Below, in pieces: positions 28,805-36,503 of a stretch of 44,570 nucleotides of DNA (position 1 is the first letter of the stretch; every line of letters begins with the position of its first letter). The translations under genes were made by a program, and so were the position numbers. Source of the DNA: Hyphomicrobiaceae bacterium (lineage in GTDB: Bacteria > Pseudomonadota > Alphaproteobacteria > Rhizobiales > Aestuariivirgaceae); contig OMIC01000033.1 in NCBI GenBank assembly GCA_900298995.1, forward strand, positions 1 to 44,570, read 5' to 3'. A model generated the notes under the pieces. It searched no databases. It saw nothing but the letters and a program-made list of their open reading frames with translations, and was not told where the DNA came from.

Positions 28805-29731
28805 ATGACCAGCATCGTGACGGTCACGCTCAACCCCACCATCGATGTCTTCGGCGAAGCCGAGGCCGTGCGACCCACGCACAAGGTGCGCCTCGGCGGC
28901 ACGACCTATGAACCGGGCGGCGGCGGCATCAATGTGGCCCGCATGATCCGGGAATTGGGTGGCGCCACGACGGCCATCGCCCTGTGCGGCGGCGAAATGG
29001 GGTCCTTCCTCGCACGCCTGCTGACAGAGGAAGGCATTGCGCTCCAGCCCGTAGCCATCTCCGGTCAAACTCGGGTGGCCTTCATGGTGCGCGATCGTTC
29101 GAGTGGGCTCGAATACCGGTTCGTGCCGGAAGGACCGCGCGTCGAGATCGCCGATGTCGAGCATTGTGTGGCCGCCATTAGCCTGCATCGTGAGGGTTAT
29201 GTGGTGGCGAGCGGCAGTCTTCCGGCCGGCGCACCCTCGGATTGCTATGTCAGGCTGGCCAAGGCTGCGCAGCGAAACGGGCTTGCCTTCGTGCTCGACA
29301 CCTCGGGTGAAGCCCTCCGCGCCGCGCTCGAACATGGCGGGCTGTTCCTGGTCAAACCGAGCCGCAGCGAACTCGAGGCCTATTCCGGGGGACCGCTGGA
29401 CGAGACCGGCCTCGCACGGGAGGCGCAGAAGCTGGTCGAGGCCGGCAAGTCCAGATTCGTGGCCCTGACGCTGGGAGCCGACGGCGCCCTGCTGGCCTCG
29501 CCTGAGGGCGTGTTGCGCCTGCCCGCCATTCCGGTTCCCGTGCGCTCGGCAGTCGGCGCGGGCGACAGCTTTCTCGGCGCCATGGTCTGGGCCCTCACCG
29601 AGAACTGGAGCACGGCGGATGCCTTTCGCCTCGGCCTTGCCGCAGGTTCGGCCGCAGCCGGCAACATCGGCGCCACGCTGTGCACTCGGGAAGATGTCTT
29701 CACGCTTTACCAACGGGTCCATGCATGCTGA
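28805..29731 (+). CDS. PfkB-family sugar-phosphate kinase
   Basis: A 308-residue PfkB/ribokinase-family enzyme (MTSIVTVTLNPTIDVFGEAE). TLNPTID and the glycine-rich GGGGINVARMIRELGGATTA are typical of the 1-phosphofructokinase/tagatose-6-phosphate kinase/Pfk-2 branch. The catalytic base lies in VGAGDSFLGAMVWAL near residue 255. It phosphorylates a hexose phosphate, probably fructose 6- or 1-phosphate. No PTS or sugar-uptake genes are next to it, so the true substrate is open. This is the second phosphofructokinase-like gene in the window. Confidence 0.88.
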   Translation: MTSIVTVTLNPTIDVFGEAEAVRPTHKVRLGGTTYEPGGGGINVARMIRELGGATTAIALCGGEMGSFLARLLTEEGIALQPVAISGQTRVAFMVRDRSSGLEYRFVPEGPRVEIADVEHCVAAISLHREGYVVASGSLPAGAPSDCYVRLAKAAQRNGLAFVLDTSGEALRAALEHGGLFLVKPSRSELEAYSGGPLDETGLAREAQKLVEAGKSRFVALTLGADGALLASPEGVLRLPAIPVPVRSAVGAGDSFLGAMVWALTENWSTADAFRLGLAAGSAAAGNIGATLCTREDVFTLYQRVHAC

Positions 29732-29763
29732 AAAGAGCGACCGTTTCAAAACCGGAGAGATCC

Positions 29764-30807
29764 ATGCGCAAGTCCCTGACCGCTCTCGCCGCCCTTTCGT
29801 GTGTCGCCCTGACAGCCCCTCTGGCCGACGCCTGCACCCGCATCCTCTATGAAGGTGGCAGCGCCTTCATGGTGGGCCGCACCATGGACTGGGCGGAAGA
29901 GACCGGAACTGACCTCTGGGCCTTTCCCGCAGGCCTGGCGCGCGACGGCGGCGTCGGCCCAGGATCAATCAGCTGGACATCGAAGCATGGCTCGGTGATC
30001 GCGAGCTTCTACAATGTCGGGACGGTGGACGGCCTCAACGACGCAGGGCTGACCGGCAATGTTCTCTATCTTGCTGAAAGCGATTACGGCGACGCCAAGG
30101 CCTCCGGGAAGCCGCTGCTCTCGGTTGGTGCCTGGCTGCAATATGTGCTGGACAACTACGCTACCGTGGCCGAGGCCGTGGAAGACCTGTCCAAGGAGCC
30201 CTTCGCGATCGTCGCTCCGGTGCTGCCCAACGGCAAGGCCGGCGCGGGCCACCTGGCCATTGCCGACAAGACCGGCGACTCCGCCATCTTCGAATACATC
30301 GGCGGCAAGCTGCACATTCATCACAGCCCGCAATACACCGTGATGACCAACTCGCCGACCTTCGACCAGCAGCTGGCCATCAACACCTACTGGAATACCG
30401 TCGGCGGCATCAATTTTCTGCCCGGCACCATCCGTGCCTCCGATCGCTTCGCGCGCATGAGCTGGTTGCTGGACGCCGCACCGAAGGAGAAGCAGCCCGA
30501 CTTGGCCTCGGCGACGGTTATGTCATTGATGCGGGCCATTTCCGTGCCCCTCGGCATCGCTGCTCCCGGCCTCCCGAACATCGCCGCCACGCGCTGGCGC
30601 ACGGCCGCCGATCTTGGCGCGGGGCGCTATTTCTTCGACAGCGTCCACACCCCGGCGGTGTTCTGGGTCGACCTCGACAAGCTCGACCTCAAGCCTGGTT
30701 CACCCTCGCTCAAGCTCGACCTGCAGTCCGACCCCCGCCCCATGGGCGAGGTGTCGGGCGCCTTCAAGCCCGCGGAACCCTTCAAGTTCCTCGCGCCGAA
30801 GGACTGA
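29764..30807 (+). CDS. Exported Ntn hydrolase, choloylglycine hydrolase/penicillin V acylase family
   Basis: A 347-residue protein from the ATG at 29764. A signal peptide (MRKSLTALAALSCVALTAPL-ADA) ends directly before Cys24 in CTRILYEGGSAFMVGRTMDW. In this family cleavage exposes an N-terminal Cys nucleophile, so export may also activate the enzyme. The GRTMDW segment and ASFYNVGTVDGLNDAGLTGN further support linear amide C-N hydrolase function in the periplasm. Substrates of relatives include bile salts, penicillin V and acyl-homoserine lactones. A longer upstream frame overlaps the kinase gene and is not used. Confidence 0.88.
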   Translation: MRKSLTALAALSCVALTAPLADACTRILYEGGSAFMVGRTMDWAEETGTDLWAFPAGLARDGGVGPGSISWTSKHGSVIASFYNVGTVDGLNDAGLTGNVLYLAESDYGDAKASGKPLLSVGAWLQYVLDNYATVAEAVEDLSKEPFAIVAPVLPNGKAGAGHLAIADKTGDSAIFEYIGGKLHIHHSPQYTVMTNSPTFDQQLAINTYWNTVGGINFLPGTIRASDRFARMSWLLDAAPKEKQPDLASATVMSLMRAISVPLGIAAPGLPNIAATRWRTAADLGAGRYFFDSVHTPAVFWVDLDKLDLKPGSPSLKLDLQSDPRPMGEVSGAFKPAEPFKFLAPKD

Positions 30808-30829
30808 GAAGGGCCTTTACAGGCAAGCC

Positions 30830-30859
30830 CCGGGCGGGAGATAGTCAGCCCCCGCCCGG
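30830..30859 (+). terminator. Hairpin after the Ntn hydrolase gene
   Basis: A perfect nine-base stem (CCGGGCGGG at 30830-30838 and CCCGCCCGG at 30851-30859) with a 12-base loop lies 22 bases after the stop. There is no U tract. It probably limits transcription into the next gene. Confidence 0.5.
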
Positions 30860-30903
30860 CCCATGATCCCAGGGTGTCGCGGGCGGCAAGGCTGGGAGCG
30901 AAT

Positions 30904-31254
30904 ATGATGAAAAAAGCCCTTTTGTTCTGCATGATTACACTGGCCGCGCCGGCTTTCCTTGCGTCGCCGGGGCATGCTGTCCTATCGAAACAGGAGCAGC
31001 GCTACTGCGAGCGCAAGGCGCGGGACTATGCCGATGACCGCTCGGTCGGCAACACGGTGGGCGGCGCCATCGGCGGCGCGGTGGTCGGCGGCATCCTCGG
31101 CGGCGTGATCGGCGGCCCCAGCGGGGGCAGCATCGGAACGGGAGCTGCAATCGGTGCCGGTGTAGGTGCCGTCAGCGGGTCGGTGCGCAGTTCGCACCGC
31201 TGGAAGGACTACTACTGGTCCGAGTACAACCGCTGCGTCAAGAAGTACCGCTAA
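30904..31254 (+). CDS. Exported glycine-zipper protein
   Basis: A 116-residue protein from the ATG at 30904 (a second ATG follows at 30907). A signal peptide (MMKKALLFCMITLAAPAFLA-SPGHA) is followed by a short Cys-containing segment and a long glycine-rich stretch (GGAIGGAVVGGILGGVIGGP and on to about residue 95). The C terminus is basic and aromatic (WKDYYWSEYNRCVKKYR). Glycine-zipper repeats occur in outer-membrane and stress-related proteins such as the 17 kDa antigen family. Two cysteines flank the zipper and could pair. The function is unknown. Confidence 0.8.
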   Translation: MMKKALLFCMITLAAPAFLASPGHAVLSKQEQRYCERKARDYADDRSVGNTVGGAIGGAVVGGILGGVIGGPSGGSIGTGAAIGAGVGAVSGSVRSSHRWKDYYWSEYNRCVKKYR

Positions 31255-31283
31255 ACAACGGTTATCCGGCGGTTTTCGGAAGT

Positions 31284-31359
<76 letters not shown>

Positions 31360-31375
31360 GCCCGAAAAGGACGTT

Positions 31376-31396
31376 CGGCCCCGCAAAACGGGGCCG
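31376..31396 (-). terminator. Hairpin downstream of leuA
   Basis: A perfect eight-base stem (CGGCCCCG at 31376-31383 and CGGGGCCG at 31389-31396) with loop CAAAA lies about 35 bases after the leuA stop. On the minus strand it is followed by AACGTCCTTTTC, a weak U-rich tract. It probably terminates leuA and separates it from the tRNA gene. Confidence 0.65.
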
Positions 31397-31431
31397 ATGC
31401 CGGGCTTCCTACATCGCCCGCCCGGCCCTGT

Positions 31432-33102
31432 CTACTGTCTTTTCAGCGCCCGGTTGACGCCCGAGAGCACGGCCTTGAGCGAGGCGGTAACGATATTCTT
31501 GTCGATGCCGACGCCAAATATGTTGCCGCCGTTGACCAGCCGTAGCTCGACATAGGCAACCGCCGCCGCGTTGGCGCCCATGCCGATCGCATGCTCGCGG
31601 TAGTCCGCGACGTCGAAGGCCAGACCCGACTCCTTGCGCATCGCATCCACGAAGCCGTCGACCGGCCCCGTGCCATGGCCGAGGATGGTCTTGAGGTGAC
31701 CGTCCACGGTGATCTTGGCCACGACGTCCTGATGACCATGGTCGCTGCTGGCGCTGTGCGAGACGAAACCATAGCGGCCATTGCCGTCGAGATACTCCGC
31801 CTCGAAGGCACTCCACAGGCGCTCGGCGGGAAGCTCCACGCCCTCGCCGTCGGCAATGGCCTGCACCACCTTCGAGAACTCGATCTGCAGGCGCCGCGGC
31901 AGCTCGATCCCATGTTCCTTCTCGAGGATATAGGCAATGCCGCCCTTGCCCGACTGCGAATTGATGCGGATGACCGCCTCATAGCTGCGGCCGAGATCCA
32001 TGGGGTCGATGGGCAGATAGGGCACCTCCCAGAGCGGCGCATTCGACGCCGCCATGGCCTTGAAGCCCTTGTTGATCGCATCCTGGTGCGATCCCGAAAA
32101 GGCGGTGAACACCAGCTCACCCGCATAGGGATGGCGCGGATGCACCGGCAGCTGGTTGCAGTATTCGGCCATGCGCACCAGATCATTGATGTTCGAGCAA
32201 TCGAGCCCGGGGTCGACACCCTGGCTGTAGAGGTTGAGCGCCAGCGTCACGAGGTCGACATTGCCGGTGCGCTCGCCATTGCCGAACAGCGTGCCCTCGA
32301 CACGGTCGGCGCCCGCCAGCAGGCCCAGCTCGGTCGCCGCCACGGCGCAGCCGCGGTCATTGTGCGGATGCAGCGAAATGGTGAGGCAGTCGCGATTCTT
32401 GATGTTGCGGCAGAACCATTCGATCTGGTCGGCGTGGACATTGGGCGTCGACATCTCGACAGTAGCGGGTAGATTGAGGATCAGCTTCTTCTGCGGCGTG
32501 GGGTTGTAGCAATCGATCACCGCCTCGCAGATCTCCTTTGCGAAGTCGAGTTCGGTGCCGGTGAAGCTCTCGGGCGAATATTCATGGCGGATGACATCCT
32601 CCATGCCGAGCTCGCGCTCGAGCCGGTGGATGAGCGTGGCGCCCTTCACGGCGATGTCGATGATGCCGGCGCGGTCGAGCTTGAAGACCACGCGCCGCTG
32701 CAGCTCGGAGGTCGAATTGTAGAGATGGACGATGGCGCTCTTCACGCCCCTCAGGCTCTCGAAGGTGCGGCGGATCAACTCCTCGCGGGACTGGGTGAGC
32801 ACCTGGATGGTGACGCCGTCCGGGATCTTCCGGTTGTCGATCAGATAGCGGACGAAATCAAAGTCGGTCTGCGAGGCCGAGGGAAAGCCCACCTCGATCT
32901 CCCTGAAGCCCATGCCCAGCAGGGCGTCGAACATGCGCATCTTGCGGTCGAGGCCCATGGGTTCGATGAGCGACTGGTTGCCGTCGCGCAGGTCCACCGA
33001 GCACCAGACGGGCGGGCGGGTGATAGTTCGGTTTGGCCACTGCCGATCGGGCAGGCTGACGGGTGGAAACGGGCGGTATTTTTCGCGGGGCGACATCATC
33101 AT
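31432..33102 (-). CDS. leuA: 2-Isopropylmalate synthase
   Basis: A 556-residue enzyme of the LeuA2 type ([20 protein letters not shown]). The metal-binding and catalytic segment [18 protein letters not shown] is near residues 32-49. [20 protein letters not shown] carries the HxH metal ligands. A C-terminal regulatory domain (about 430-556, ending [11 protein letters not shown]) binds leucine in relatives. It condenses 2-ketoisovalerate with acetyl-CoA, the first step of leucine synthesis. A leucine-rich leader peptide gene and a good promoter lie upstream, indicating attenuation. Three consecutive ATGs leave the exact start slightly uncertain. Confidence 0.95.
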   Translation of the reverse strand: MMMSPREKYRPFPPVSLPDRQWPNRTITRPPVWCSVDLRDGNQSLIEPMGLDRKMRMFDALLGMGFREIEVGFPSASQTDFDFVRYLIDNRKIPDGVTIQVLTQSREELIRRTFESLRGVKSAIVHLYNSTSELQRRVVFKLDRAGIIDIAVKGATLIHRLERELGMEDVIRHEYSPESFTGTELDFAKEICEAVIDCYNPTPQKKLILNLPATVEMSTPNVHADQIEWFCRNIKNRDCLTISLHPHNDRGCAVAATELGLLAGADRVEGTLFGNGERTGNVDLVTLALNLYSQGVDPGLDCSNINDLVRMAEYCNQLPVHPRHPYAGELVFTAFSGSHQDAINKGFKAMAASNAPLWEVPYLPIDPMDLGRSYEAVIRINSQSGKGGIAYILEKEHGIELPRRLQIEFSKVVQAIADGEGVELPAERLWSAFEAEYLDGNGRYGFVSHSASSDHGHQDVVAKITVDGHLKTILGHGTGPVDGFVDAMRKESGLAFDVADYREHAIGMGANAAAVAYVELRLVNGGNIFGVGIDKNIVTASLKAVLSGVNRALKRQ

Positions 33103-33159
33103 GGCTGTGAACTTCCGGACTTGCCTTGCTTAGCGGGTTGTCTTGGTATCCGTTCCCCC

Positions 33160-33190
33160 GAGAGCCAGGGCATGTGCCCGGCCGGCCCTC
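33160..33190 (-). promoter_or_regulatory. Stem-loop between the leu leader and leuA
   Basis: On the minus strand GAGGGCC (33190-33184) can pair with GGCTCTC (33166-33160). Inside lies a second stem GGGCA/TGCCC (33079-like arms at 33079+100: 33079 is not involved; arms are 33179-33175 and 33072+100, that is 33172-33168). The stem begins at the leader stop codon. There is no U tract, so any attenuation is more likely translational or Rho-linked than intrinsic termination. CTTAGC in leader codons 25-26 (33203-33198) is also fully complementary to GCTAAG at 33134-33129, close to the leuA start. Confidence 0.4.
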
Positions 33191-33275
33191 AGGGGCAGCT
33201 AAGAAGGAGGCGGCCCAGCGCGCGCGGCAGCAGAGCGGCTGCGGACAAACCCGGATTGAGGCGCACATTGGACAT
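33189..33275 (-). CDS. Leucine-rich leader peptide upstream of leuA
   Basis: A 28-codon frame, ATG at 33275 and TGA ending at 33189. Eight of 28 residues are Leu, including a Leu-Leu pair (codons 15-16) and three in a row (codons 23-25, CTC CTT CTT) just before the end GRLLLSCP. This is what an attenuator leader for a leucine biosynthetic gene should look like. A sigma-70-like promoter ends six bases before the ATG, which predicts that the mRNA begins at or next to the A of ATG, so the leader would be leaderless. The same frame continues upstream without a stop, but the promoter fixes the likely start. leuA begins 87 bases downstream. Confidence 0.65.
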   Translation of the reverse strand: MSNVRLNPGLSAAALLPRALGRLLLSCP

Positions 33276-33281
33276 GACGGT

Positions 33282-33310
33282 CCTATAGAGCAGACCCCGA
33301 TCGGGGTCAA
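33282..33310 (-). promoter_or_regulatory. Promoter of the leu leader-leuA transcript
   Basis: On the minus strand TTGACC (33310-33305) and TATAGG (33287-33282) are separated by exactly 17 bases. The -10 ends six bases before the leader ATG at 33275. A perfect 16-base palindrome, GACCCCGATCGGGGTC (33308-33293), begins inside the -35 hexamer and fills much of the spacer. It may be an operator for a second layer of control. Confidence 0.65.
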
Positions 33311-33727
33311 ATGCCGGGGGAGACAGGCCCGAATGGGGCATGCAACCTTGCAACCGGCTGAGCACGTCGACTGGCTGCATTACTACAACCGTCTCGCATC
33401 GGGTCAGCCTCGAAAAAAGAAGGCGCGAGGCTCGATCCGTGCAAGGACACTATGGTCCAGGAAATGTCCATGCGGCCGTGTTCCTGCTGGAATGCCCGGA
33501 TGGCGCCCTCCAGGGTCGGCGTTTCGTCTGCGGCCGCGATCGCCTGGCCGGCGGACAGGCCCCAAAATGACACCCGTGGCCTGAGCCGCCCCACCACGCA
33601 AGCCCCGCAGCCCCTGAGCACTCAGCCAACTTTGTTTTTGCTCATTACGCCCGCGCGGATTGCCTCATTAAGCTGAGTTGGTCATCAGTTGAGCCGTTAA
33701 AAGACAGGGCGACCATCCGGGGGCAGA
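33311..33727. other. Non-coding stretch between the leuA promoter and a pseudogene
   Basis: About 417 bases with no gene I can support. Two overlapping minus-strand frames (within 33311-33621) show protein-like bits such as TLEGAIRAFQQEH, but they lack a plausible start, family or ribosome binding site. The region may contain decayed coding sequence, consistent with the pseudogene next to it. Confidence 0.4.
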
Positions 33728-34276
33728 ATGAAGCGCGGTTTGGCGAGTCTTCTGCTTGCTCTTCTGGCATTGCTCTTAATCACACCGTCTTGCTGCGGCG
33801 AGAACGAGCAGATCGGCAGCTACACGCCAATGGAAACGCCGTCGCCGTCTGCGCAGCCGGTCACTGTCGGGTTCTATCCGGTTTCGGTCTATCAAGTCGA
33901 CATGACGGCCAGTCGCTATTACCTCGACGCATTCGTCTGGTTTGATTGGACAGGGCCGCTCGATCCGCTGTCCAGCCTCAAGCTCACCTAACTCGTTGTG
34001 CAGCGGAGCAGGCAGATGGCTCCGCTCTATCCGGAACGTCAGGTCCTCGCTGATGGATCAAAGCAACAGGTCTAGCGGGTGAAGGGCCGCATCATGCAGC
34101 CGTTCCTGCTCAAGGATTATCCACTCGAACGCCAGAAGCTGGCGATCATGATCGAGGACATAATTCACACCAATCAGCAGCTGGCCTATGTGGCGGACAC
34201 GGAAGCAATGGGCATTTCGGCCCTCCTCGTCCGGACCCAGTTTCTGGATTTCCGAACCGCTCCAACAGGAATCTGA
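33728..34276 (+). pseudogene. Decayed gene for a pentameric ligand-gated-channel-like extracellular domain
   Basis: One reading frame from the ATG at 33728 runs to 34276 but is broken by in-frame TAA (33989-33991) and TAG (34073-34075). A signal peptide or lipoprotein-like start (MKRGLASLLLALLALLLITP-SCC) is followed by VTVGFYPVSVYQVDMTASRY and YLDAFVWFDWTGPLDPLSSL. After the stops the same frame gives KGRIMQPFLLKDYPLERQKL and AIMIEDIIHTNQQLAYVADT. The order resembles bacterial Cys-loop receptor homologues such as GLIC: a first strand, a Trp-containing beta strand (AFxxFxW), then the YPFDxQ-like loop (DYPLERQ). The four-helix channel domain is missing. A nonfunctional remnant is most likely; the family call is from memory of motifs. 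Confidence 0.65.
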
Positions 34277-34383
34277 AGATCCTACTGATGAGCGTATTTG
34301 TGGTTGCCAAGACGCTCGTCATTGCGTTTGGGCAAGGAGACCGCCGATGCTGGCGCTGTTCACGTGCGGCTGCGTCCCGCGTG

Positions 34384-35763
34384 TCAGCTCTCGAAGGCAA
34401 GCACCGCAAGGATGATGGCGGCCAGCGCCGACATCCAGACCCCCGACACGAGGAGTTCGAGGCGCGGGTAGAGCGACTGGTCGCCCGAGCGCGCCATCCG
34501 GCCCGCGGTCATGCGGGCAAGGCCGTGACACAGCGTGAGCAAGATCACGAAGCCCAGCTTGACCACAAACCAGACATTGGGCCCTTCCGCCGACGGCAGG
34601 TTGAGCCACAGGCCGATACCGGTGATCCAGATGGCGAGGATCACGACATCGGCGATGCGCGCCAGAACCCGGCGCAGGAAAGCGAGAGCGGCACGCCGCT
34701 CGCCCTGCTCGCCTGCAGCGATTCGGATGTTGATGTAATTGGCGATGCTCATGCCGGTGCCGGTGGCGATGGCAATGAAATGCGCGATCAGCAAAATCGT
34801 CTTCATCGGCGCGTGGCCCTCCCCTGGCCGGAGCCGTCCGTTCCCGTGTCCCCGTCCGAGTTCTAGCACACCCGCCGCAATTTGCACGGCCTGTCCCGCC
34901 ACCCGCACGGCAGTCAGCTTCGCACCCGCAACATCGGCCTCGAGCCACAGGTCGGAGGGACGGCCCATCTCATAGCCCTGCTCCAATTGCCAGCGGTGGG
35001 TGCCGTCCCCGAGCGCGTCCGACGCAAGCAACTGGGCGGCGAGGATCGCCGTGGCGGAGCCGGTTGCGGGGTCTTCAAACGTGCCGGTTTCCGGCGCAAA
35101 CATGCGACCGCGATACAAGGTCGCTGCATCATCTCCACCGCTGACATAGACATAGGCCATCTGGCAACCGAGCGGCCGCAGCATGGCCGACCACTGGGGC
35201 TCCAGAGGCCTCGCCCGGGCCAGCGCCTCGCGGCTGGCCAGCGGCACATAGAGGAAGCGGGGGCCTCCCTGAAAAAGCCCGATGCCGTGGCCGCCGAAGC
35301 CAACCTCCGCCGCATCAATGCCAAGCGCCTGCGCAGCCACTTCCCGAGAGGGAAGCGGCAAATCCACGGCAAAGGGCACAACGGGCGCGGTGAACTGGGC
35401 GCGCGGAACGTCGCCGATGCGCGAGACCTTCACCGGCACGAGGCCCGCCACCTCCTCGAGCCGGATCTCGGTCTCGAAGGAACATCCGGGCTTGTATTTC
35501 TTCTGGGCCAGATGGATGGCGCACCCAATCGTCGGGTGCCCAGCAAAGGGAATTTCCGCCGTCGGAAAGAAGATCCGGACGCTCGCGGTGTTGCCCTCCT
35601 GCTGCGGCCTGCGCACGAAGATTGTTTCGGAGAGATTGAACTCGCGCGCGATCGCCTGCATCTGCGCGGTGCTGAGTGCGTCCGCCTCCTCGACGATGGC
35701 CAGCGGATTGCCGCCGAAGCGGCGGTTGGTGAACACATCATAGGTCGTGAAGGGAAGCTTCAT
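34384..35763 (-). CDS. PhzF-family protein fused to a four-helix membrane domain
   Basis: A 459-residue frame with two parts. Residues 1 to about 302 are a complete PhzF/epimerase-like protein: MKLPFTTYDVFTNRRFGGNP, FNLSETIFV, FFPTAEIPFAGHPTIGCAIH, and RMFAPETGTFEDPATGSATA. This family is isomerase-like with a conserved Glu in the LSETIF segment. After LELGRGHGNGRLRPGEGHAP a second part begins at Met320 (ATG at 34806), with four membrane helices (MKTILLIAHFIAIATGTGMS...) to the end. PhzF proteins normally end near VLEL, so the stop between two adjacent genes appears lost. A GGGGAG run lies about 13 bases before the internal ATG, so separate translation remains possible. The start overlaps the TauE stop (ATGA). 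Confidence 0.82.
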   Translation of the reverse strand: MKLPFTTYDVFTNRRFGGNPLAIVEEADALSTAQMQAIAREFNLSETIFVRRPQQEGNTASVRIFFPTAEIPFAGHPTIGCAIHLAQKKYKPGCSFETEIRLEEVAGLVPVKVSRIGDVPRAQFTAPVVPFAVDLPLPSREVAAQALGIDAAEVGFGGHGIGLFQGGPRFLYVPLASREALARARPLEPQWSAMLRPLGCQMAYVYVSGGDDAATLYRGRMFAPETGTFEDPATGSATAILAAQLLASDALGDGTHRWQLEQGYEMGRPSDLWLEADVAGAKLTAVRVAGQAVQIAAGVLELGRGHGNGRLRPGEGHAPMKTILLIAHFIAIATGTGMSIANYINIRIAAGEQGERRAALAFLRRVLARIADVVILAIWITGIGLWLNLPSAEGPNVWFVVKLGFVILLTLCHGLARMTAGRMARSGDQSLYPRLELLVSGVWMSALAAIILAVLAFES

Positions 35764-36503
35764 GTGAACAGCGCCTCGTAGATGAGCTTCAGCGATATCA
35801 GGAGCAGCGCCGCTTCCACAACACGATAAAACAGCTTTTCAGGTATGACAGTGGTGAGCTTGTAACCGATCAGCGCGCCTGCGACCGCGATTGGTGAGAG
35901 CATGGCGGCCACTTCAAGATTGCCGGGGTTGAACTGGCCCAGAGCCCAGTAGGGTACAAGCTTCACCAGGTTGATGACGGCGAACACGATGGTGCTGGTG
36001 CCGGCAAACATCATCTTGGGGAGTTTCTGGGGCAGCACATAGGCCTGGTAGGGCGGCCCGCCGGTGTGGGAGACGAAACTGGTGAAGCCCGCGATCATGC
36101 CCCAGAACACGCCGCGCGGAATGTCGGCAGGTCGGGGCGGCGCACGGGTGTTCCGGAACACCACCGTGATGCAATAGTACAGTCCGATAACGCCCACCAG
36201 CAGCGTCACCATCCATTCCTCGGTGATGCGCGCCGTTGCCCATCCGAGACCCACGCCAAACACCATGGCCGGAATGAGGATGGCAAGATTGCGCGGACTG
36301 TATTCCTTCCGGTAGGCCCAGAGCCCGACCATGTCGCTGACGATATAGACCGGCAGCAGCAGTGCCGCAGCGGCAACGGGCGGCATGACCAGCGCAAGCA
36401 GCGGCACGCCCAGCACGCCGACCATGGGAAGCCCGCCCTTCGAGGCGCCGACAAAGAACGCCGCAGCACCCGCCACCGCGAAGAACAGCAGGCTGAATTC
36501 CAT
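35760..36503 (-). CDS. TauE/SafE-family membrane transporter
   Basis: A 247-residue protein from the ATG at 36503 with about eight membrane helices (MEFSLLFFAVAGAAAFFVGA). SKGGLPMVGVLGVPLLALVM and GFTSFVSHTGGPPYQAYVLP are the two repeat signatures of the TauE/SafE (DUF81) family of anion exporters. It overlaps the UPF0303 gene upstream (ATGA at 36505-36502) and the PhzF gene downstream (ATGA at 35763-35760), so the three are translationally coupled. It is distinct in sequence from the TauE-like protein at 3492. Substrate unknown. Confidence 0.9.
   Translation of the reverse strand: MEFSLLFFAVAGAAAFFVGASKGGLPMVGVLGVPLLALVMPPVAAAALLLPVYIVSDMVGLWAYRKEYSPRNLAILIPAMVFGVGLGWATARITEEWMVTLLVGVIGLYYCITVVFRNTRAPPRPADIPRGVFWGMIAGFTSFVSHTGGPPYQAYVLPQKLPKMMFAGTSTIVFAVINLVKLVPYWALGQFNPGNLEVAAMLSPIAVAGALIGYKLTTVIPEKLFYRVVEAALLLISLKLIYEALFT

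Noticed and set aside
33307-33621. Minus-strand frame of 104 codons upstream of leuA
   Set aside because: No ribosome binding site, no family, and it overlaps another frame with similar fragments. Kept only as possible decayed sequence.
33728-34276. Stop-codon readthrough or recoding in the receptor-like gene
   Set aside because: Two different stops (TAA and TAG), no visible recoding element and loss of the whole channel domain fit a pseudogene better.
34288-34866. Plus-strand frame of 192 codons after the pseudogene
   Set aside because: Most of it is antisense to the membrane domain of the PhzF fusion, and only the first 30 codons lie in free sequence.
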